From positions 1,674,001-1,738,000 of the forward strand of contig NZ_CP118982.1 in assembly GCF_029024965.1 (NCBI RefSeq): a stretch of 64,000 bases of DNA, written 5' to 3'. The notes under the pieces were generated by a model, which saw nothing but the letters and a program-made list of their open reading frames with translations, had not been told where the DNA came from and did no database searches. Both the position numbers and the translations under genes were made by a program. The DNA comes from Staphylococcus equorum. GTDB taxonomy: Bacteria; Bacillota; Bacilli; Staphylococcales; Staphylococcaceae. Below, piece by piece: positions 10,727-20,371 of this stretch; position 1 is the first letter of the stretch, and each line of letters starts with the position of its first letter.

Positions 10727-10976
10727 CAAAAAACATACTTCCTTAGATGTTTTTCATGTCAGATAACCAATATAAGAAATATTATAACGTTTAAATCGAT
10801 TTCCAAGGGGGTTAATTATCAAAATAAATACAAACACTAATCATTCTATATAAATATTTATTAAGATATTGAATTAAATAAAATTGAAATGTATAATTTG
10901 AATTGTTTTAAAGGTGTATTATATTTATTTTTCAAAAATTATTCCATTAATTGGATAATTTATTTAGGAGGATCTA

Positions 10977-12536
10977 ATGAAAAAAGTATTATCAACTACA
11001 TTACTGTCATGTTCATTATTAGCCTTTACTACAAGCTATGCTCATGCACAAGAAAGTAATAGTATTAAACCTGAAAGTTTAGAATCATCAAATACCCCTA
11101 CGATTAATAATAATGCAGATGTAGAACAATTTTTACAAAATAATGCACAATCTCTTGTTAATCAATCATCCAAGACCAAGCAAGAAACTATAAATAAAGA
11201 AGCTTTCAAACAATACAACGTAATAGATAAGCAACAAGATAAAACTGGTGTCACACATTACGCATTGAAACCAAAGGTAAACGACGTTACATCAGAAGGC
11301 ACAACAATTAAAGTACATGTCAATAATAAAGGTAATGTAACATTAATAAATGGTAATGTAGATAAACCATACATAAAGGTAGAGAATGAAGCTAAATTAT
11401 CTTCTGCTAACGCTGAAAATAAAGCTTTTGAAGCTATAGGTAAAGCAAAGTCTGATGTAAAAAATATAAAAAGCTATCCTGTAGTCAGTAAAAATAACCT
11501 TGATATAAATAGTGATAAACAAAGACTTGTTTATGATATCGAACTTAATTACATTTCCCCTAAAGCAGCACATTGGAAAATTCAAGTTGACGCTACTACT
11601 GGTGAAATATTAACAAAACAAAACGTTATCAAAAATGCAACAACTGAAGGTAAAGGAACAGGCGTTAATGGAGATGAAAAACAACCTTTAAGCGTTACAA
11701 AAGCAAATGGTTCATATTCATTACTCGATACTTCTCAAGATGCAGTTATAGAAACTAAAACTGCAAATGAGACCACAAATGCCTATTCACCTATTACAAA
11801 TGACAGCAATAATTTCAATAAAGAAGATCAGCGCGCTGGTGTAGACGCTCATTACTACGCAAAAGAAGTCTATAACTATTTCCTCAATAAACATGATAGA
11901 AACAGTTATGATAATAACGGCGGTGACATTGATTCGGTAGTCCATTATGACAAAAGCTTTAATAACGCTGCTTGGACCGGTCAGTATATGATTTATGGTG
12001 ACGGAGACGGCCAGACGTTTAAAGCATTGTCAGGTGCGAATGATATCGTCGCCCATGAGCTCACGCATGCAGTAACAGAACGAACTGCTGGTTTAGAGTA
12101 TAGTCATCAGTCGGGTGCATTAAACGAATCTTTCTCTGACGTTTTTGGTTATTTTGTTGATTCAGACGATTGGTTACTAGGTGAAGATGTATATACACCA
12201 AATAAAGATGGCGATGCATTAAGAAGTTTAAAAAATCCAGAACAGTATAACCAACCTGCCCATATGAATCAATATTTACAAGGTAGCCAAGATAGTGGTG
12301 GGGTTCATACCAATAGTGGCATTCCTAACAAAGCTGCATACCTAACAATTAATGCAATTGGCCAAGAAAAAGCTGAACAAATTTATTATTTAGCACTCAC
12401 ACAGTACTTAACACCAAACGCCCAATTTTCTGATGCAAAAGCATCATTAAAAGAAGCTTCTAACCACCTTTATGGTACGAATAGCGAAACATCTAAAGCA
12501 ATTGAAAAAGCTTGGACTGACGTAGGTGTTAATTAA
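10977..12536 (+). CDS. Secreted M4 (thermolysin/aureolysin-like) zinc metalloprotease preproenzyme
   Basis: A 519-residue secreted neutral protease precursor. Residues 1-24 form a signal peptide ending in AHA; a prodomain of FTP and PepSY type follows to about 220; the mature domain would begin near ATTEGKG (221) and have about 299 residues, close to aureolysin. Zinc and catalytic residues are intact: HELTH at 360-364, the third ligand Glu384 in NESFSD, and the proton-donor-side His444 in GGVHTN. GGAGG lies 6 bases before the ATG. It is plus-strand, alone, between recG and fapR, and ends in a strong terminator. S. aureus aur and S. epidermidis sepA are its nearest known relatives; which of these it is orthologous to cannot be decided here. 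Confidence 0.95.
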   Translation: MKKVLSTTLLSCSLLAFTTSYAHAQESNSIKPESLESSNTPTINNNADVEQFLQNNAQSLVNQSSKTKQETINKEAFKQYNVIDKQQDKTGVTHYALKPKVNDVTSEGTTIKVHVNNKGNVTLINGNVDKPYIKVENEAKLSSANAENKAFEAIGKAKSDVKNIKSYPVVSKNNLDINSDKQRLVYDIELNYISPKAAHWKIQVDATTGEILTKQNVIKNATTEGKGTGVNGDEKQPLSVTKANGSYSLLDTSQDAVIETKTANETTNAYSPITNDSNNFNKEDQRAGVDAHYYAKEVYNYFLNKHDRNSYDNNGGDIDSVVHYDKSFNNAAWTGQYMIYGDGDGQTFKALSGANDIVAHELTHAVTERTAGLEYSHQSGALNESFSDVFGYFVDSDDWLLGEDVYTPNKDGDALRSLKNPEQYNQPAHMNQYLQGSQDSGGVHTNSGIPNKAAYLTINAIGQEKAEQIYYLALTQYLTPNAQFSDAKASLKEASNHLYGTNSETSKAIEKAWTDVGVN

Positions 12537-12572
12537 AACACTAGCAAACATTATACATTCTCGTTTCAGCGG

Positions 12573-12599
12573 GAGCTGGGACATAAATATCCCATTCTC
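12573..12599. repeat. GGGACATAAAT-type dispersed inverted repeat, copy 1
   Basis: GAGCTGGGACATAAATATCCCATTCTC forms a short hairpin (TGGGA with TCCCA, outer GAG with CTC). The same core, GGGACAtaaat with a GTCCC partner, recurs at 35114, 39501 and 50686. Such elements are common between staphylococcal genes. Confidence 0.7.
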
Positions 12600-12607
12600 A
12601 AATTTAT

Positions 12608-12648
12608 AGCACTAATCTATTAATTTATAATAGATTAGTGCTTTTCTA
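12608..12648 (+). terminator. Terminator of the M4 protease gene
   Basis: A perfect 15-bp stem (AGCACTAATCTATTA and complement) with a 5-base loop at 12608-12642 is followed by CTTTTCTATTT-like sequence on the plus strand. It lies about 70 bases past the protease stop. Confidence 0.85.
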
Positions 12649-12678
12649 TTTAAAAGCGCGTGCCTTCCTAGGGTATCG

Positions 12679-12829
12679 GACTCGGACAGAAATCTAATTT
12701 TTCTAACAAGGTCTCATCGTATGAACCAGCCCAGCAAAGCCCCCTAGAAAATGGAATACAAGAGCTGAAGCTATTGCATAAGCACTACTTATCTTCATAA
12801 ATGAAGTAGTAGTGCTTTAAAAACTTAGT
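12679..12829. repeat. Composite intergenic repeat, copy 1
   Basis: Starts with a GGACAGAAATC block, continues through ACAAGAGCTGAAGC, and ends with the hairpin AGCACTACTT ... GAAGTAGTAGTGCT (12781-12816). The same blocks occur in the same order and orientation at 34930-35069. It has no open reading frame of note and appears to be a non-coding dispersed element. Confidence 0.6.
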
Positions 12830-12930
12830 ATAAAGGCATTTTCAGTTCAGTCATCTACCGCCAATATAACAATAAATGCTGAGAGATTATTTACTTTACT
12901 CACCAACCGTTAAAAGTCTATAGCCAAAAT

Positions 12931-12981
12931 AAAACACTTTCGTATAAATTCATTTTAGTATGAATTCAACGAAAGTGTTTT
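12931..12981. terminator. Bidirectional terminator between protease region and recG
   Basis: AAAACACTTTCGT and its exact complement ACGAAAGTGTTTT flank an inner AAATTCAT/ATGAATT pairing, with T-runs on both strands (TTTTTATTTT on plus). It is 68 bases beyond the recG stop, so it most likely ends the recG transcript and can also stop leftward-coming plus-strand reads. Confidence 0.8.
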
Positions 12982-13048
12982 TATTTTATTCCCACAATTT
13001 GGGATTAGTTCATAATAGCACTTGTTTTGTTATTTTGTGCCTTCTTTA

Positions 13049-15094
13049 TTAATCAAAACTCATATATAATAAGTTTTCTTCTACAAATGTTCTCAACATT
13101 TGATATTGTGATTCGAAAAAGACACCAGACTGAATTAATTCAGCCGCTTCATCTCTTGCTACTTCTAACATTTTATAATCTTCAACAACATTTGCGACTA
13201 AGAAGTCAGGCAAACCACTTTGTTTCACACCAAAGAAATCACCTGGACCCCTCATTTCTAAATCACGTTCACTTAATTCAAAACCATCTGTCGTTTGCGT
13301 CATAATATTCATTCGTTCAATACCCGTTTCTGTTTTCGGTGAAGCAATGAGTACACAATAACTTTGCTCTTCACTTCTACCTACACGCCCTCTTAATTGA
13401 TGTAATGTAGATAAACCGAAACGATCAGCATCATAAATCATCATGAACGTTGCATTAGGTACGTTAACCCCTACTTCTACAACGGTAGTTGATACTAAAA
13501 CGTCTATTTCGTGATTACTAAATTGCTGCATTACTCTATCTTTTTCTTCTGAATGCAACTTACCATGTAGTAGTCCTACTTTTTCAGAACCATAATATAT
13601 CTGTAGCGATTCATATAACTCAACAACGTTCTGTACGTCTTCTAAATGCTCAGAACTTTCAATTAGAGGACAAATTACATATGCCTGCCTACCTTTTTTT
13701 AATTCCGAAGTCATTTGATTGAGTACACTTTCATAGGCTTCATGTTTGGACCATGAAGTAATAATCGGCTTTCTGCCTTTTGGTAATTGTTTAATGGATG
13801 ACACATCCATTTCTCCAAAAACGGATATAGCTAATGTTCGTGGAATGGGTGTAGCAGTCATGAAGAGGACGTTAGTCATCGCACCTTTTTCTCTCAACAA
13901 TTGACGTTGATTCACACCAAAACGATGTTGCTCATCTGTAATCACTAAACCAACATTATTAAATACTACATCATCTTGTATTAAGGCGTGTGTGCCGATA
14001 ATACAATCAATTTCATTATTTTGTAGTTGTTCTAACAACAGCTTTCTCTTTTTACCTTTCACTGAACCTGTAAGTAACGCCACATTCATCCTGTCACCGA
14101 AAATTTCAACTAAACTTTCTGCATGCTGTTCCGCTAATATTTCAGTAGGCACCATCAATGCTGATTGAAATCCCGCAGTTTTCAGTGCATACATACAGAT
14201 TGCTGCTACGACAGTTTTACCTGAACCTACGTCACCTTGTAAGAGACGATGCATTCTTATTGGTGCTTTCAAGTCTCTGAATATTTCATTTACACTATGT
14301 TTTTGCGCATCAGTGAGTTCAAAAGGAAGACTATCAATGAAATATTTCACTAAATTGATATTATAATCTACTTCAATCGCTTCATCTGATGTTTTTTCTA
14401 AGCGGTTTAACCATTGCATTCGTAATTCAAACATAAATAATTCTGTAAAAGCATACGTTCTACGTGCTTTTAACAAAGATGACTTATCTGTCGCAAAATG
14501 CAACGCCTTAATCGTATTCTCTAATGACTCTAATTTATATTTTTGTCTCAATTCATCAGAGAGCCATTCATGTATTGTGACTTCTCCCAATGATTGTCGA
14601 ATCATATCTCTCAATGGTTTTTGTTTAATGCCTTCTTTAACACGATAAACAGGTTCAAATTGTGAGTTTTGAGACTCTTGTTGATTGAAGAACATCCTAC
14701 TGCCATTTATCTCTTGCTTACTTCTATTCCATTTACCTTTTACCGTAACCGTACCATGCAATTCAATTTTCTTTTTTAAATAAGGTTGGTTGAAAAAAGT
14801 GCATTTTACAGCAATATTATTGACCATGATATGTACGGTTAACTTAGATTTATTACGACCAAAAAAAGCGACAGTAGGTGTCGAATATACTTCTCCTACC
14901 ACTGTCACTGTCGCTTGATCTTCGGCCGTATTCAAGTCAATTACTGTATTATCTTCGTAACGGGTTGGTAAATATAAAATTAAATCCTCAACAGTATGGA
15001 TATTTAATTCATTTAATACGGACAACCTTTTTGGCCCCAGTCCTTTTATCTGTGATAAAGGAAAAGGACTATCTATTAAATTGACTTTTGACAT
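13049..15094 (-). CDS. recG: ATP-dependent DNA helicase RecG
   Basis: Branch-migrating helicase that reverses stalled replication forks. The 681-residue protein has the N-terminal wedge/OB domain (about 1-220), helicase motif I GDVGSGKT (287-294), motif II DEQH (387-390), motif III ATPIPRT, and the C-terminal QLRGRVGRS motif VI followed by the TRG-type tail ([15 protein letters not shown]). Three bases separate it from sdaAA upstream. In S. aureus, as I recall, fakA is directly followed by recG and then fapR; here the sda pair precedes it and a protease gene follows it. Confidence 0.96.
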   Translation of the reverse strand: MSKVNLIDSPFPLSQIKGLGPKRLSVLNELNIHTVEDLILYLPTRYEDNTVIDLNTAEDQATVTVVGEVYSTPTVAFFGRNKSKLTVHIMVNNIAVKCTFFNQPYLKKKIELHGTVTVKGKWNRSKQEINGSRMFFNQQESQNSQFEPVYRVKEGIKQKPLRDMIRQSLGEVTIHEWLSDELRQKYKLESLENTIKALHFATDKSSLLKARRTYAFTELFMFELRMQWLNRLEKTSDEAIEVDYNINLVKYFIDSLPFELTDAQKHSVNEIFRDLKAPIRMHRLLQGDVGSGKTVVAAICMYALKTAGFQSALMVPTEILAEQHAESLVEIFGDRMNVALLTGSVKGKKRKLLLEQLQNNEIDCIIGTHALIQDDVVFNNVGLVITDEQHRFGVNQRQLLREKGAMTNVLFMTATPIPRTLAISVFGEMDVSSIKQLPKGRKPIITSWSKHEAYESVLNQMTSELKKGRQAYVICPLIESSEHLEDVQNVVELYESLQIYYGSEKVGLLHGKLHSEEKDRVMQQFSNHEIDVLVSTTVVEVGVNVPNATFMMIYDADRFGLSTLHQLRGRVGRSEEQSYCVLIASPKTETGIERMNIMTQTTDGFELSERDLEMRGPGDFFGVKQSGLPDFLVANVVEDYKMLEVARDEAAELIQSGVFFESQYQMLRTFVEENLLYMSFD

Positions 15095-15096
15095 TT

Positions 15097-15966
15097 TTAA
15101 TCACCAAATATTTCTTGTTTTAGACGCTGACCTGTTGGTGTACCAGCTAAACCTCCACGACCAGTTTCACGCAATGCTGATGGCATTGTTTGGCCGATCT
15201 TGTACATTGCTTCAATCACTTCATCTGTAGGGATTCTTGAAGTTACACCTGCTAAAGCCATATCAGCAGAGACAATTGCGTTTGATGCGCCTGCAGCATT
15301 TCTCTTCACGCAAGGCACTTCGACTAAGCCAGCTACTGGGTCACATACTAAACCTAGCATATTCTTCAAACAAATTGCAAAAGCTTCAGCCGATTGTTGT
15401 GGTGTTCCGCCAGCAAGTTCCACGGTTGCACCAGCTGCCATCGCTGCAGCAGAACCAACTTCTGCCTGACAACCGCCTGCCGCACCTGAAATTGATGCAT
15501 TGTTGGCAACTACAAAACCAAATGCTCCTGAGGTAAGTAAAAAGTTCAGCATATCTTTTCTAGTAGGTTCAAGGCGTGGTTTGAGTCCAAATAATACGCC
15601 TGGTACTACACCTGCAGATCCGGCAGTAGGAGTTGCACAAATTTTACCCATTGCTGCGTTGACTTCGTTTGTCGCAACTGCTTTACTCACTGCATCCAAT
15701 AAAGTTGGGCCAGATAATGATTTACCTGTCTTCAAATAATTTTTGATTAACACAGCATCTCCACCAGTTAATCCGGTAGTTGAAGTTACCCCTTCTAAAC
15801 CTTCATCAAGTGCATTTTCCATCGTTTGTAAGTTTTTATCCATACCGGCATAAATATCAGCTTCAGATAAGCCAGTAACTTCCATTTCTTGCTCGAGCAT
15901 GATTTCATGAATTTTTTTATTTTCTGTTTCGCATTTTTCTACTAATTCTTTCACACTTTTAAACAT
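15097..15966 (-). CDS. sdaAA: L-serine dehydratase, iron-sulfur-dependent, alpha subunit
   Basis: Catalytic half of the two-subunit 4Fe-4S L-serine deaminase that converts serine to pyruvate and ammonia. The 289-residue protein contains the family segments [18 protein letters not shown] and [13 protein letters not shown], whose cysteines supply cluster ligands. It begins 13 bases after sdaAB and ends 3 bases before recG, so serine catabolism is physically joined to a DNA-repair gene. Catabolic fuel supply is a known role in staphylococci; the location here is the unusual part. Confidence 0.95.
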   Translation of the reverse strand: MFKSVKELVEKCETENKKIHEIMLEQEMEVTGLSEADIYAGMDKNLQTMENALDEGLEGVTSTTGLTGGDAVLIKNYLKTGKSLSGPTLLDAVSKAVATNEVNAAMGKICATPTAGSAGVVPGVLFGLKPRLEPTRKDMLNFLLTSGAFGFVVANNASISGAAGGCQAEVGSAAAMAAGATVELAGGTPQQSAEAFAICLKNMLGLVCDPVAGLVEVPCVKRNAAGASNAIVSADMALAGVTSRIPTDEVIEAMYKIGQTMPSALRETGRGGLAGTPTGQRLKQEIFGD

Positions 15967-15979
15967 GCGTTACCCTCCA

Positions 15980-16645
15980 TTAGGCGTCGCCCATGAGTGA
16001 AACTGTCACTACACCTTCGACGTTTTTAATTTTATCTATAATCTCATCTGTCACAGATTCATCTAACTCACAAGTCATTAATGCTTGGTCGCCCTTTTCT
16101 TTTCTAGAAACTTGCATACTACCAACATTAATACTAGAATCACCTAAAATATTTGCTACACGACCAATTGTGCCGAAAGTATCTTTATGAAAAACAAGCA
16201 GTGCTGGATAATTACCGCTAATCGCAATATTAAATCCATTAATCGCAACTACCTCTATTTTGCCGCCACCTATAGAAACACCTTCAACAGAAATTTCTTT
16301 ATCCGCATCTCTCATATTAATAATAGCAGTGTTAGGATGTGATCTTTCTTCAGCCATTTCTATAAAATTCACTTTCATTCCCATTTGCTCAGCCGTTTCT
16401 AAGCTTGTTTGTATACGGTCATCATCTGTATCATAACCTAGTAAACCACCAACAAGTGCTACATCTGTACCATGTCCTTTGTATGTTTCCATAAACGAAC
16501 CGTAAAGATAGATATCAGCTTGTTTTGGCAATTGATTAAACAAATCTTTTGCTACTAATCCAATTCTTACTGCACCAGCAGTATGAGATGAAGACGGCCC
16601 CACCATTGTAGGTCCTATAATATCGAAAACTGTTTTATATTTCAT
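15980..16645 (-). CDS. sdaAB: L-serine dehydratase, iron-sulfur-dependent, beta subunit
   Basis: Second subunit of the serine deaminase. The 221-residue chain starts with the SDH beta domain (FDIIGPTMVGPSSSHTAGAVR, shared with the family) and ends with an ACT domain (about 147-221, FGTIGRVANILGDSSINVGSMQ) that may sense an amino acid. It is first in sdaAB-sdaAA. The 500-base gap before it holds a TGTAA-N5-TTACA palindrome resembling a catabolite site 34 bases from the start. Sequence features are clear; regulation is inference. Confidence 0.95.
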   Translation of the reverse strand: MKYKTVFDIIGPTMVGPSSSHTAGAVRIGLVAKDLFNQLPKQADIYLYGSFMETYKGHGTDVALVGGLLGYDTDDDRIQTSLETAEQMGMKVNFIEMAEERSHPNTAIINMRDADKEISVEGVSIGGGKIEVVAINGFNIAISGNYPALLVFHKDTFGTIGRVANILGDSSINVGSMQVSRKEKGDQALMTCELDESVTDEIIDKIKNVEGVVTVSLMGDA

Positions 16646-16679
16646 AATTATACCCCACTCTTATTTTTAATGTTTCTAA

Positions 16680-16694
16680 TGTAATGCGCTTACA
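16680..16694. promoter_or_regulatory. cre-like palindrome upstream of sdaAB
   Basis: TGTAATGCGCTTACA reads TGTAAGCGCATTACA on the minus strand. The left half, TGTAAGCG, fits a CcpA catabolite-responsive element, but the right half is shifted by one base from consensus. Position 34 bases before the start codon would allow repression. Confidence 0.3.
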
Positions 16695-17092
16695 TTTATA
16701 TGCATGCAACTCATTATAACAATTAAGCTAGACATTATAAACCAATACTGGTTGCATTATCCTTATTTAAAACAAGAATATTGTTGTAGAAGGTTTAAAT
16801 AAATAAAAATGTTTCCATTTAATTTAATTATACAAATTTTTTCATACGATAAAATAATTGCTATCAAAAATTTTATCCTTAGTAGACTAACTCTATATTT
16901 TTTAGTTTCTGAATTTTTCATCTAAGACGCCTGTCATAATGCGAATTATCCAGTATGAGTCAATGACTATAAACTGAGGTCATGCCCTAGATAAGCGAGG
17001 ATGAAATTTAGAATGAAGCTGTAGTTATACCAACGTAAAGCGTACATAAAAAAATTGCCAACAAAGCTTTTAGACCTTGTCGACAACTTAAA

Positions 17093-17116
17093 ATAGCTTC
17101 CTAAAATGGAAGCTAT
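17093..17116 (-). terminator. Probable terminator after fakA
   Basis: ATAGCTTCC and GGAAGCTAT form a perfect 9-bp stem with a 6-base loop, 30 bases past the fakA stop. The minus-strand tail is TTTTAAG, a short T-run, so efficiency may be modest. Confidence 0.6.
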
Positions 17117-17145
17117 CCTTATATACAAGTGTTCAATAAATATAT

Positions 17146-18798
17146 TTATTCTACAGAGAAAAGATACTGATATACAGGTTGTTGGCCATCATGTTGATCT
17201 AATTCAATTTCTGGATAAGATGTTTCAAGCCAAGTTTCAATATCCGAAGTCAATGATGCATTTGCATCTTCACCGACAATCATCGTAATGATTTCACTAT
17301 CATCTTGAATCATTTCAGACAATAAACCTTTAACAGTTTCAAATTCATTTTCGTTACTCGTAACGATTTTATCTTCAACTAAGCCCATAAATGCGTCTTT
17401 TTTAATTTCAACGCCATCAATTTTTGTATCTCTTACAGCATATGTCACTGAACCTGACGTCACTGCTTCAAGTGATTCAACCATACGTGTTTTGTTAACT
17501 TCAAGAGCATCTGATTCATCATAATTAAAGAGTGCAGCAATGCCTTGTGGTATTGATTTAGTTGGGATAACTACAGCTTCAGCACCTACGATATCTGCAG
17601 CCTGTTCGCTAGCCATCATAATATTTTTATTATTTGGTAAAATAATTGCGCGTTTACATTGTGACTGCTCAATTACTTTAACAATATCTTCAGTTGATGG
17701 ATTCATTGTTTGACCACCGCTAATCATATGTGTTGCACCCATTGATTTGAACAATTCAGATATACCATCTCCCATTGAAATAGCAATAACTGCTGTTTCA
17801 ACTGTTTCAGGTGTTTGAGCATCACTTTGACTTACTTGTTCTTTTTTTACAACTTCTCGGTGTTGTTCACGCATGTTTTCTACTTTTAATTTAATAAGTT
17901 CTCCATACTGTTGACCATAATTAAACACATCACCTGGTTTTTCACTATGTACATGCACTTTAACGATTTCGTCATCGTTTATGACTAATAATGAGTCACC
18001 ATATGTACTCATATCTTCTCTAAACGTTTGTTCGTCAAATACTTTTTTATTTTTACCGAAACGAACCATCATTTCTGTACAATAACCGTAAACGATATCT
18101 TCAGTATTAATTACACCATGAAAATCATGTTCTTCATTAACTAAAGAATCTTTATCTAATTTGGCTGTTTCAGCACTTACCGTTTCACCTTTTAACGCTT
18201 TAAGGAAGCCAGCATAAACGACAACTAAACCTTTACCACCGCTATCTACTACGCCCACTTCTTTTAATACAGGCAATAAATTAGGTGTATTTTCGAGTGA
18301 GATTTCTGCTTCTTCTAAAATATATGTCATCAATTCGATACAATCTTCAGTTTCTTCTACTTTGCGCATAGCAGCATCTGCAGCATCTCTAGCTACGGTT
18401 AATATCGTACCTTCCACAGGCTTCATAATTGCTTTATATGCAGTTTCTACGCCAGCTTTGAAACTTTCTGCTAATTGTTGTGCATTGATTTCATCATACG
18501 CTTCTAAATTTTTACTGAATCCTCTAAATAGTTGTGATAAGATGACCCCAGAGTTCCCTCTAGCGCCCATTAACAAACCTTTTGAATATGTTTTTCCTAG
18601 TTCACCGATATGCTGCGACAAGTTTTCTTCTACTGATTCTCTTCCAGATGTCATCGTTAAATTCATGTTTGTCCCTGTATCTCCATCTGGTACTGGATAC
18701 ACGTTTAATGAATCAACCAAGTCTGCATGATTTGATAAATTTTGTGCCCCTTGTATAATCATTTCGGCAAATAATTTACCATTAATTTTGCTAACCAT
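17146..18798 (-). CDS. fakA: Fatty acid kinase subunit FakA
   Basis: FakA is the ATP-binding subunit that phosphorylates FakB-bound fatty acids, letting staphylococci incorporate exogenous fatty acids through PlsX/PlsY. In S. aureus it also affects virulence-factor production. The 550-residue protein has an N-terminal DAK2/DhaL-like kinase domain with the Mg-ATP loop PDGDTGTNM (37-45) and [12 protein letters not shown], a middle region, and a C-terminal DegV-like domain with the [12 protein letters not shown] segment. It follows the YloU gene by 14 bases, a conserved pairing. Acyl-phosphate from this route meets the PlsX pathway encoded a few genes downstream. Confidence 0.95.
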   Translation of the reverse strand: MVSKINGKLFAEMIIQGAQNLSNHADLVDSLNVYPVPDGDTGTNMNLTMTSGRESVEENLSQHIGELGKTYSKGLLMGARGNSGVILSQLFRGFSKNLEAYDEINAQQLAESFKAGVETAYKAIMKPVEGTILTVARDAADAAMRKVEETEDCIELMTYILEEAEISLENTPNLLPVLKEVGVVDSGGKGLVVVYAGFLKALKGETVSAETAKLDKDSLVNEEHDFHGVINTEDIVYGYCTEMMVRFGKNKKVFDEQTFREDMSTYGDSLLVINDDEIVKVHVHSEKPGDVFNYGQQYGELIKLKVENMREQHREVVKKEQVSQSDAQTPETVETAVIAISMGDGISELFKSMGATHMISGGQTMNPSTEDIVKVIEQSQCKRAIILPNNKNIMMASEQAADIVGAEAVVIPTKSIPQGIAALFNYDESDALEVNKTRMVESLEAVTSGSVTYAVRDTKIDGVEIKKDAFMGLVEDKIVTSNENEFETVKGLLSEMIQDDSEIITMIVGEDANASLTSDIETWLETSYPEIELDQHDGQQPVYQYLFSVE

Positions 18799-18812
18799 TC
18801 CGTATTGTCCTC

Positions 18813-19184
18813 CTAGTTCTTAGTGCCATTATTAACTCGAACACCTTGTACAAATATATTTATTGAATTTACTTTTACTTTTAATGTTTGCTCTAATGTA
18901 TATTTTATTGTTGACTGTAAATTGCTTGCTACTTCAGATATCTTAGTACCATAACTTACAATGATATACATATCAACATCTATAACGCCATTGCCTTCTC
19001 TTACAACAATACCTTTAGAATAATTTTCATGCCCTAATATTTCAGCAATTCCATCTCTTACTTGTTGTCTAGAAGCCATTCCTACAATCCCATAACATTC
19101 TACTGCTTTGCTACCCACAACTGAAGCTATTACTTCGTTTGAAATGTCTATACTACCATAATCATTTGTGATTTCTAATGTCAT
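18813..19184 (-). CDS. Asp23/Gls24 family envelope protein (YloU-like)
   Basis: 123-residue protein of the Asp23/DUF322 family. The family includes membrane-proximal alkaline-shock proteins; the YloU branch is encoded next to fakA in most Firmicutes, as here. No signal peptide or transmembrane segment is visible. Conserved parts include the [23 protein letters not shown] stretch (partly, near 14-36) and the C-terminal [13 protein letters not shown] strand. Start ATG follows AGGAGGCCC. It is divergent from rpmB. A link to fatty acid uptake or envelope stress is inferred from the neighbour only. Confidence 0.9.
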   Translation of the reverse strand: MTLEITNDYGSIDISNEVIASVVGSKAVECYGIVGMASRQQVRDGIAEILGHENYSKGIVVREGNGVIDVDMYIIVSYGTKISEVASNLQSTIKYTLEQTLKVKVNSINIFVQGVRVNNGTKN

Positions 19185-19353
19185 TTAAATTGGGCCTCCT
19201 AGTTTATGGTTGTTTAATTAACTATAAAATTAACAAATAATATAATTTATCTAATTAAGCAAATTTTTACATTTATCCACAGTTTATAATTATACCATAA
19301 TTTGATTTTAACAAAAGTAGAATCTATGTAAATAGAAAAATTCATTCTTCTTA

Positions 19354-19382
19354 TTTACATCTAATTTTATTTGTGGTACATT
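19354..19382 (+). promoter_or_regulatory. Predicted rpmB promoter
   Basis: TTTACA and TACATT are 17 bases apart, with TGTGG directly before the -10, giving a start near 19389 and a leader of about 47 bases to the rpmB ATG. Assigned by consensus match. Confidence 0.5.
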
Positions 19383-19435
19383 ATTCAAGTATGTAGTAGA
19401 TGCGTGTATTTATATTTATTAAAGGAGGTACTTTC

Positions 19436-19624
19436 ATGGGCAAACAATGTTTCGTAACAGGTCGTAAAGCTTCAACTGGAAACAATCGTTCTCACGCTTT
19501 AAATTCTTCTAAAAGAAGATGGAATGCTAACCTTCAAAAAGTTAGAATTCTTGTAGACGGAAAACCAAAAAGAGTTTGGGTTTCTGCACGTGCTTTAAAA
19601 TCTGGTAAAGTAACTAGAGTTTAA
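19436..19624 (+). CDS. rpmB: 50S ribosomal protein L28
   Basis: 62-residue, lysine/arginine-rich ribosomal protein of the large subunit. It opens [12 protein letters not shown] and contains [15 protein letters not shown], both standard for bL28. The ATG at 19436 lies 6 bases after AAAGGAGGT; an in-frame ATG 36 bases upstream is ignored because it lacks a ribosome-binding site and would add an unrelated leader. It has no cysteine pairs, so this is the zinc-independent form. It is monocistronic on the plus strand with a terminator behind it. Confidence 0.97.
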   Translation: MGKQCFVTGRKASTGNNRSHALNSSKRRWNANLQKVRILVDGKPKRVWVSARALKSGKVTRV

Positions 19625-19639
19625 TAAATATAATGCACG

Positions 19640-19678
19640 AAAAGACCAGTCCTTATGTGGAGGAATGGTCTTTTTTTA
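19640..19678 (+). terminator. rpmB terminator
   Basis: AAAGACCAGTCC pairs with GGAATGGTCTTT (one mismatch) around a 9-base loop, followed by seven Ts on the plus strand. Confidence 0.85.
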
Positions 19679-19730
19679 TGCGCTCATTTAAATTAACTCA
19701 TAAACATAAGCGTTATTATGTTATTGGATT

Positions 19731-20366
19731 TTAGTCTTTACTTCTCACCATTAATACGTTGCCTTCAGTAATATTCACATCACCTTCTGTTTGGTTAAGT
19801 TCGTTGGAAATCGTAAGCGTAGATCCTAGTTTAAGTTGTTCCTTTTCTAGATTATATTTAAAATTATTTAACGAGATAACCGTAGGATAAGTGACTGGAA
19901 TAAATGAGATATAACGGTAGTTGTCATTTTTCTGAATCGTATATGACCCTGTTTTTAAAAATTGAATTTCATTATTCACATCAATAAGTTTAATGACAAT
20001 ATTTTGCTCTGTATATTCTGGTTTTTCTAAAATTTGTAACGCGCCCATAAAATGATCTAATCGACCACCTGTAGCACCATAAACACAAATCTCTTTATAA
20101 CCATTGGTCACTGCTTGATCAATACCTAAAGCTAGGTCTGTATCATTTTTTTCCGAATTAAATGGATTAATGTCAATTCGTTTTTCAACAAATGCTTTTT
20201 CCTCACTTGTAATTGAGTCAAAATCACCTACAGCAAATCGAGGTATTATCCCTGCTTCTATCAAAAGTAACGCTCCTCGATCAACCCCAATCCAATGCTC
20301 ATCTGTTTCTGTCTTTAATAAACCTTCAGGCAAATTTCTATTGCCACACAATAAATTCACTTTCAT
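19731..20366 (-). CDS. thiN: Thiamine pyrophosphokinase
   Basis: Transfers pyrophosphate from ATP to thiamine to make the cofactor TPP. The 211-residue protein has the ThiN/TPK fold signatures: GVDRGALLLIEAG with the AVGDFDS motif (about 46-52), NDTDLALGIDQA, and GATGGRLDH. It starts 6 bases after rpe, in the conserved rsgA-rpe-thiN order. It converges with rpmB; the rpmB terminator lies between them. Confidence 0.95.
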   Translation of the reverse strand: MKVNLLCGNRNLPEGLLKTETDEHWIGVDRGALLLIEAGIIPRFAVGDFDSITSEEKAFVEKRIDINPFNSEKNDTDLALGIDQAVTNGYKEICVYGATGGRLDHFMGALQILEKPEYTEQNIVIKLIDVNNEIQFLKTGSYTIQKNDNYRYISFIPVTYPTVISLNNFKYNLEKEQLKLGSTLTISNELNQTEGDVNITEGNVLMVRSKD

Positions 20367-20371
20367 TAGCT

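Larger units (their letters stand above)
16646..17145. other. Intergenic region between fakA and sdaAB
   Basis: No convincing gene in 500 bases. It holds the cre-like palindrome at 16680-16694, a palindromic TTGTCGACAA near 17078, and a hairpin after fakA at 17093-17116. The stretch 16740-16920 is very AT-rich and otherwise featureless to me. Confidence 0.6.

Noticed and set aside
16895-16920. CodY box upstream of sdaAB
   Set aside because: AAAATTCAGAAACTA differs from AATTTTCWGAAAATT at four positions, which is common by chance in such AT-rich DNA.
18362-18730. 122-residue plus-strand open frame opposite fakA
   Set aside because: Antisense shadow; fakA is well supported by its Mg-ATP loop and full length.
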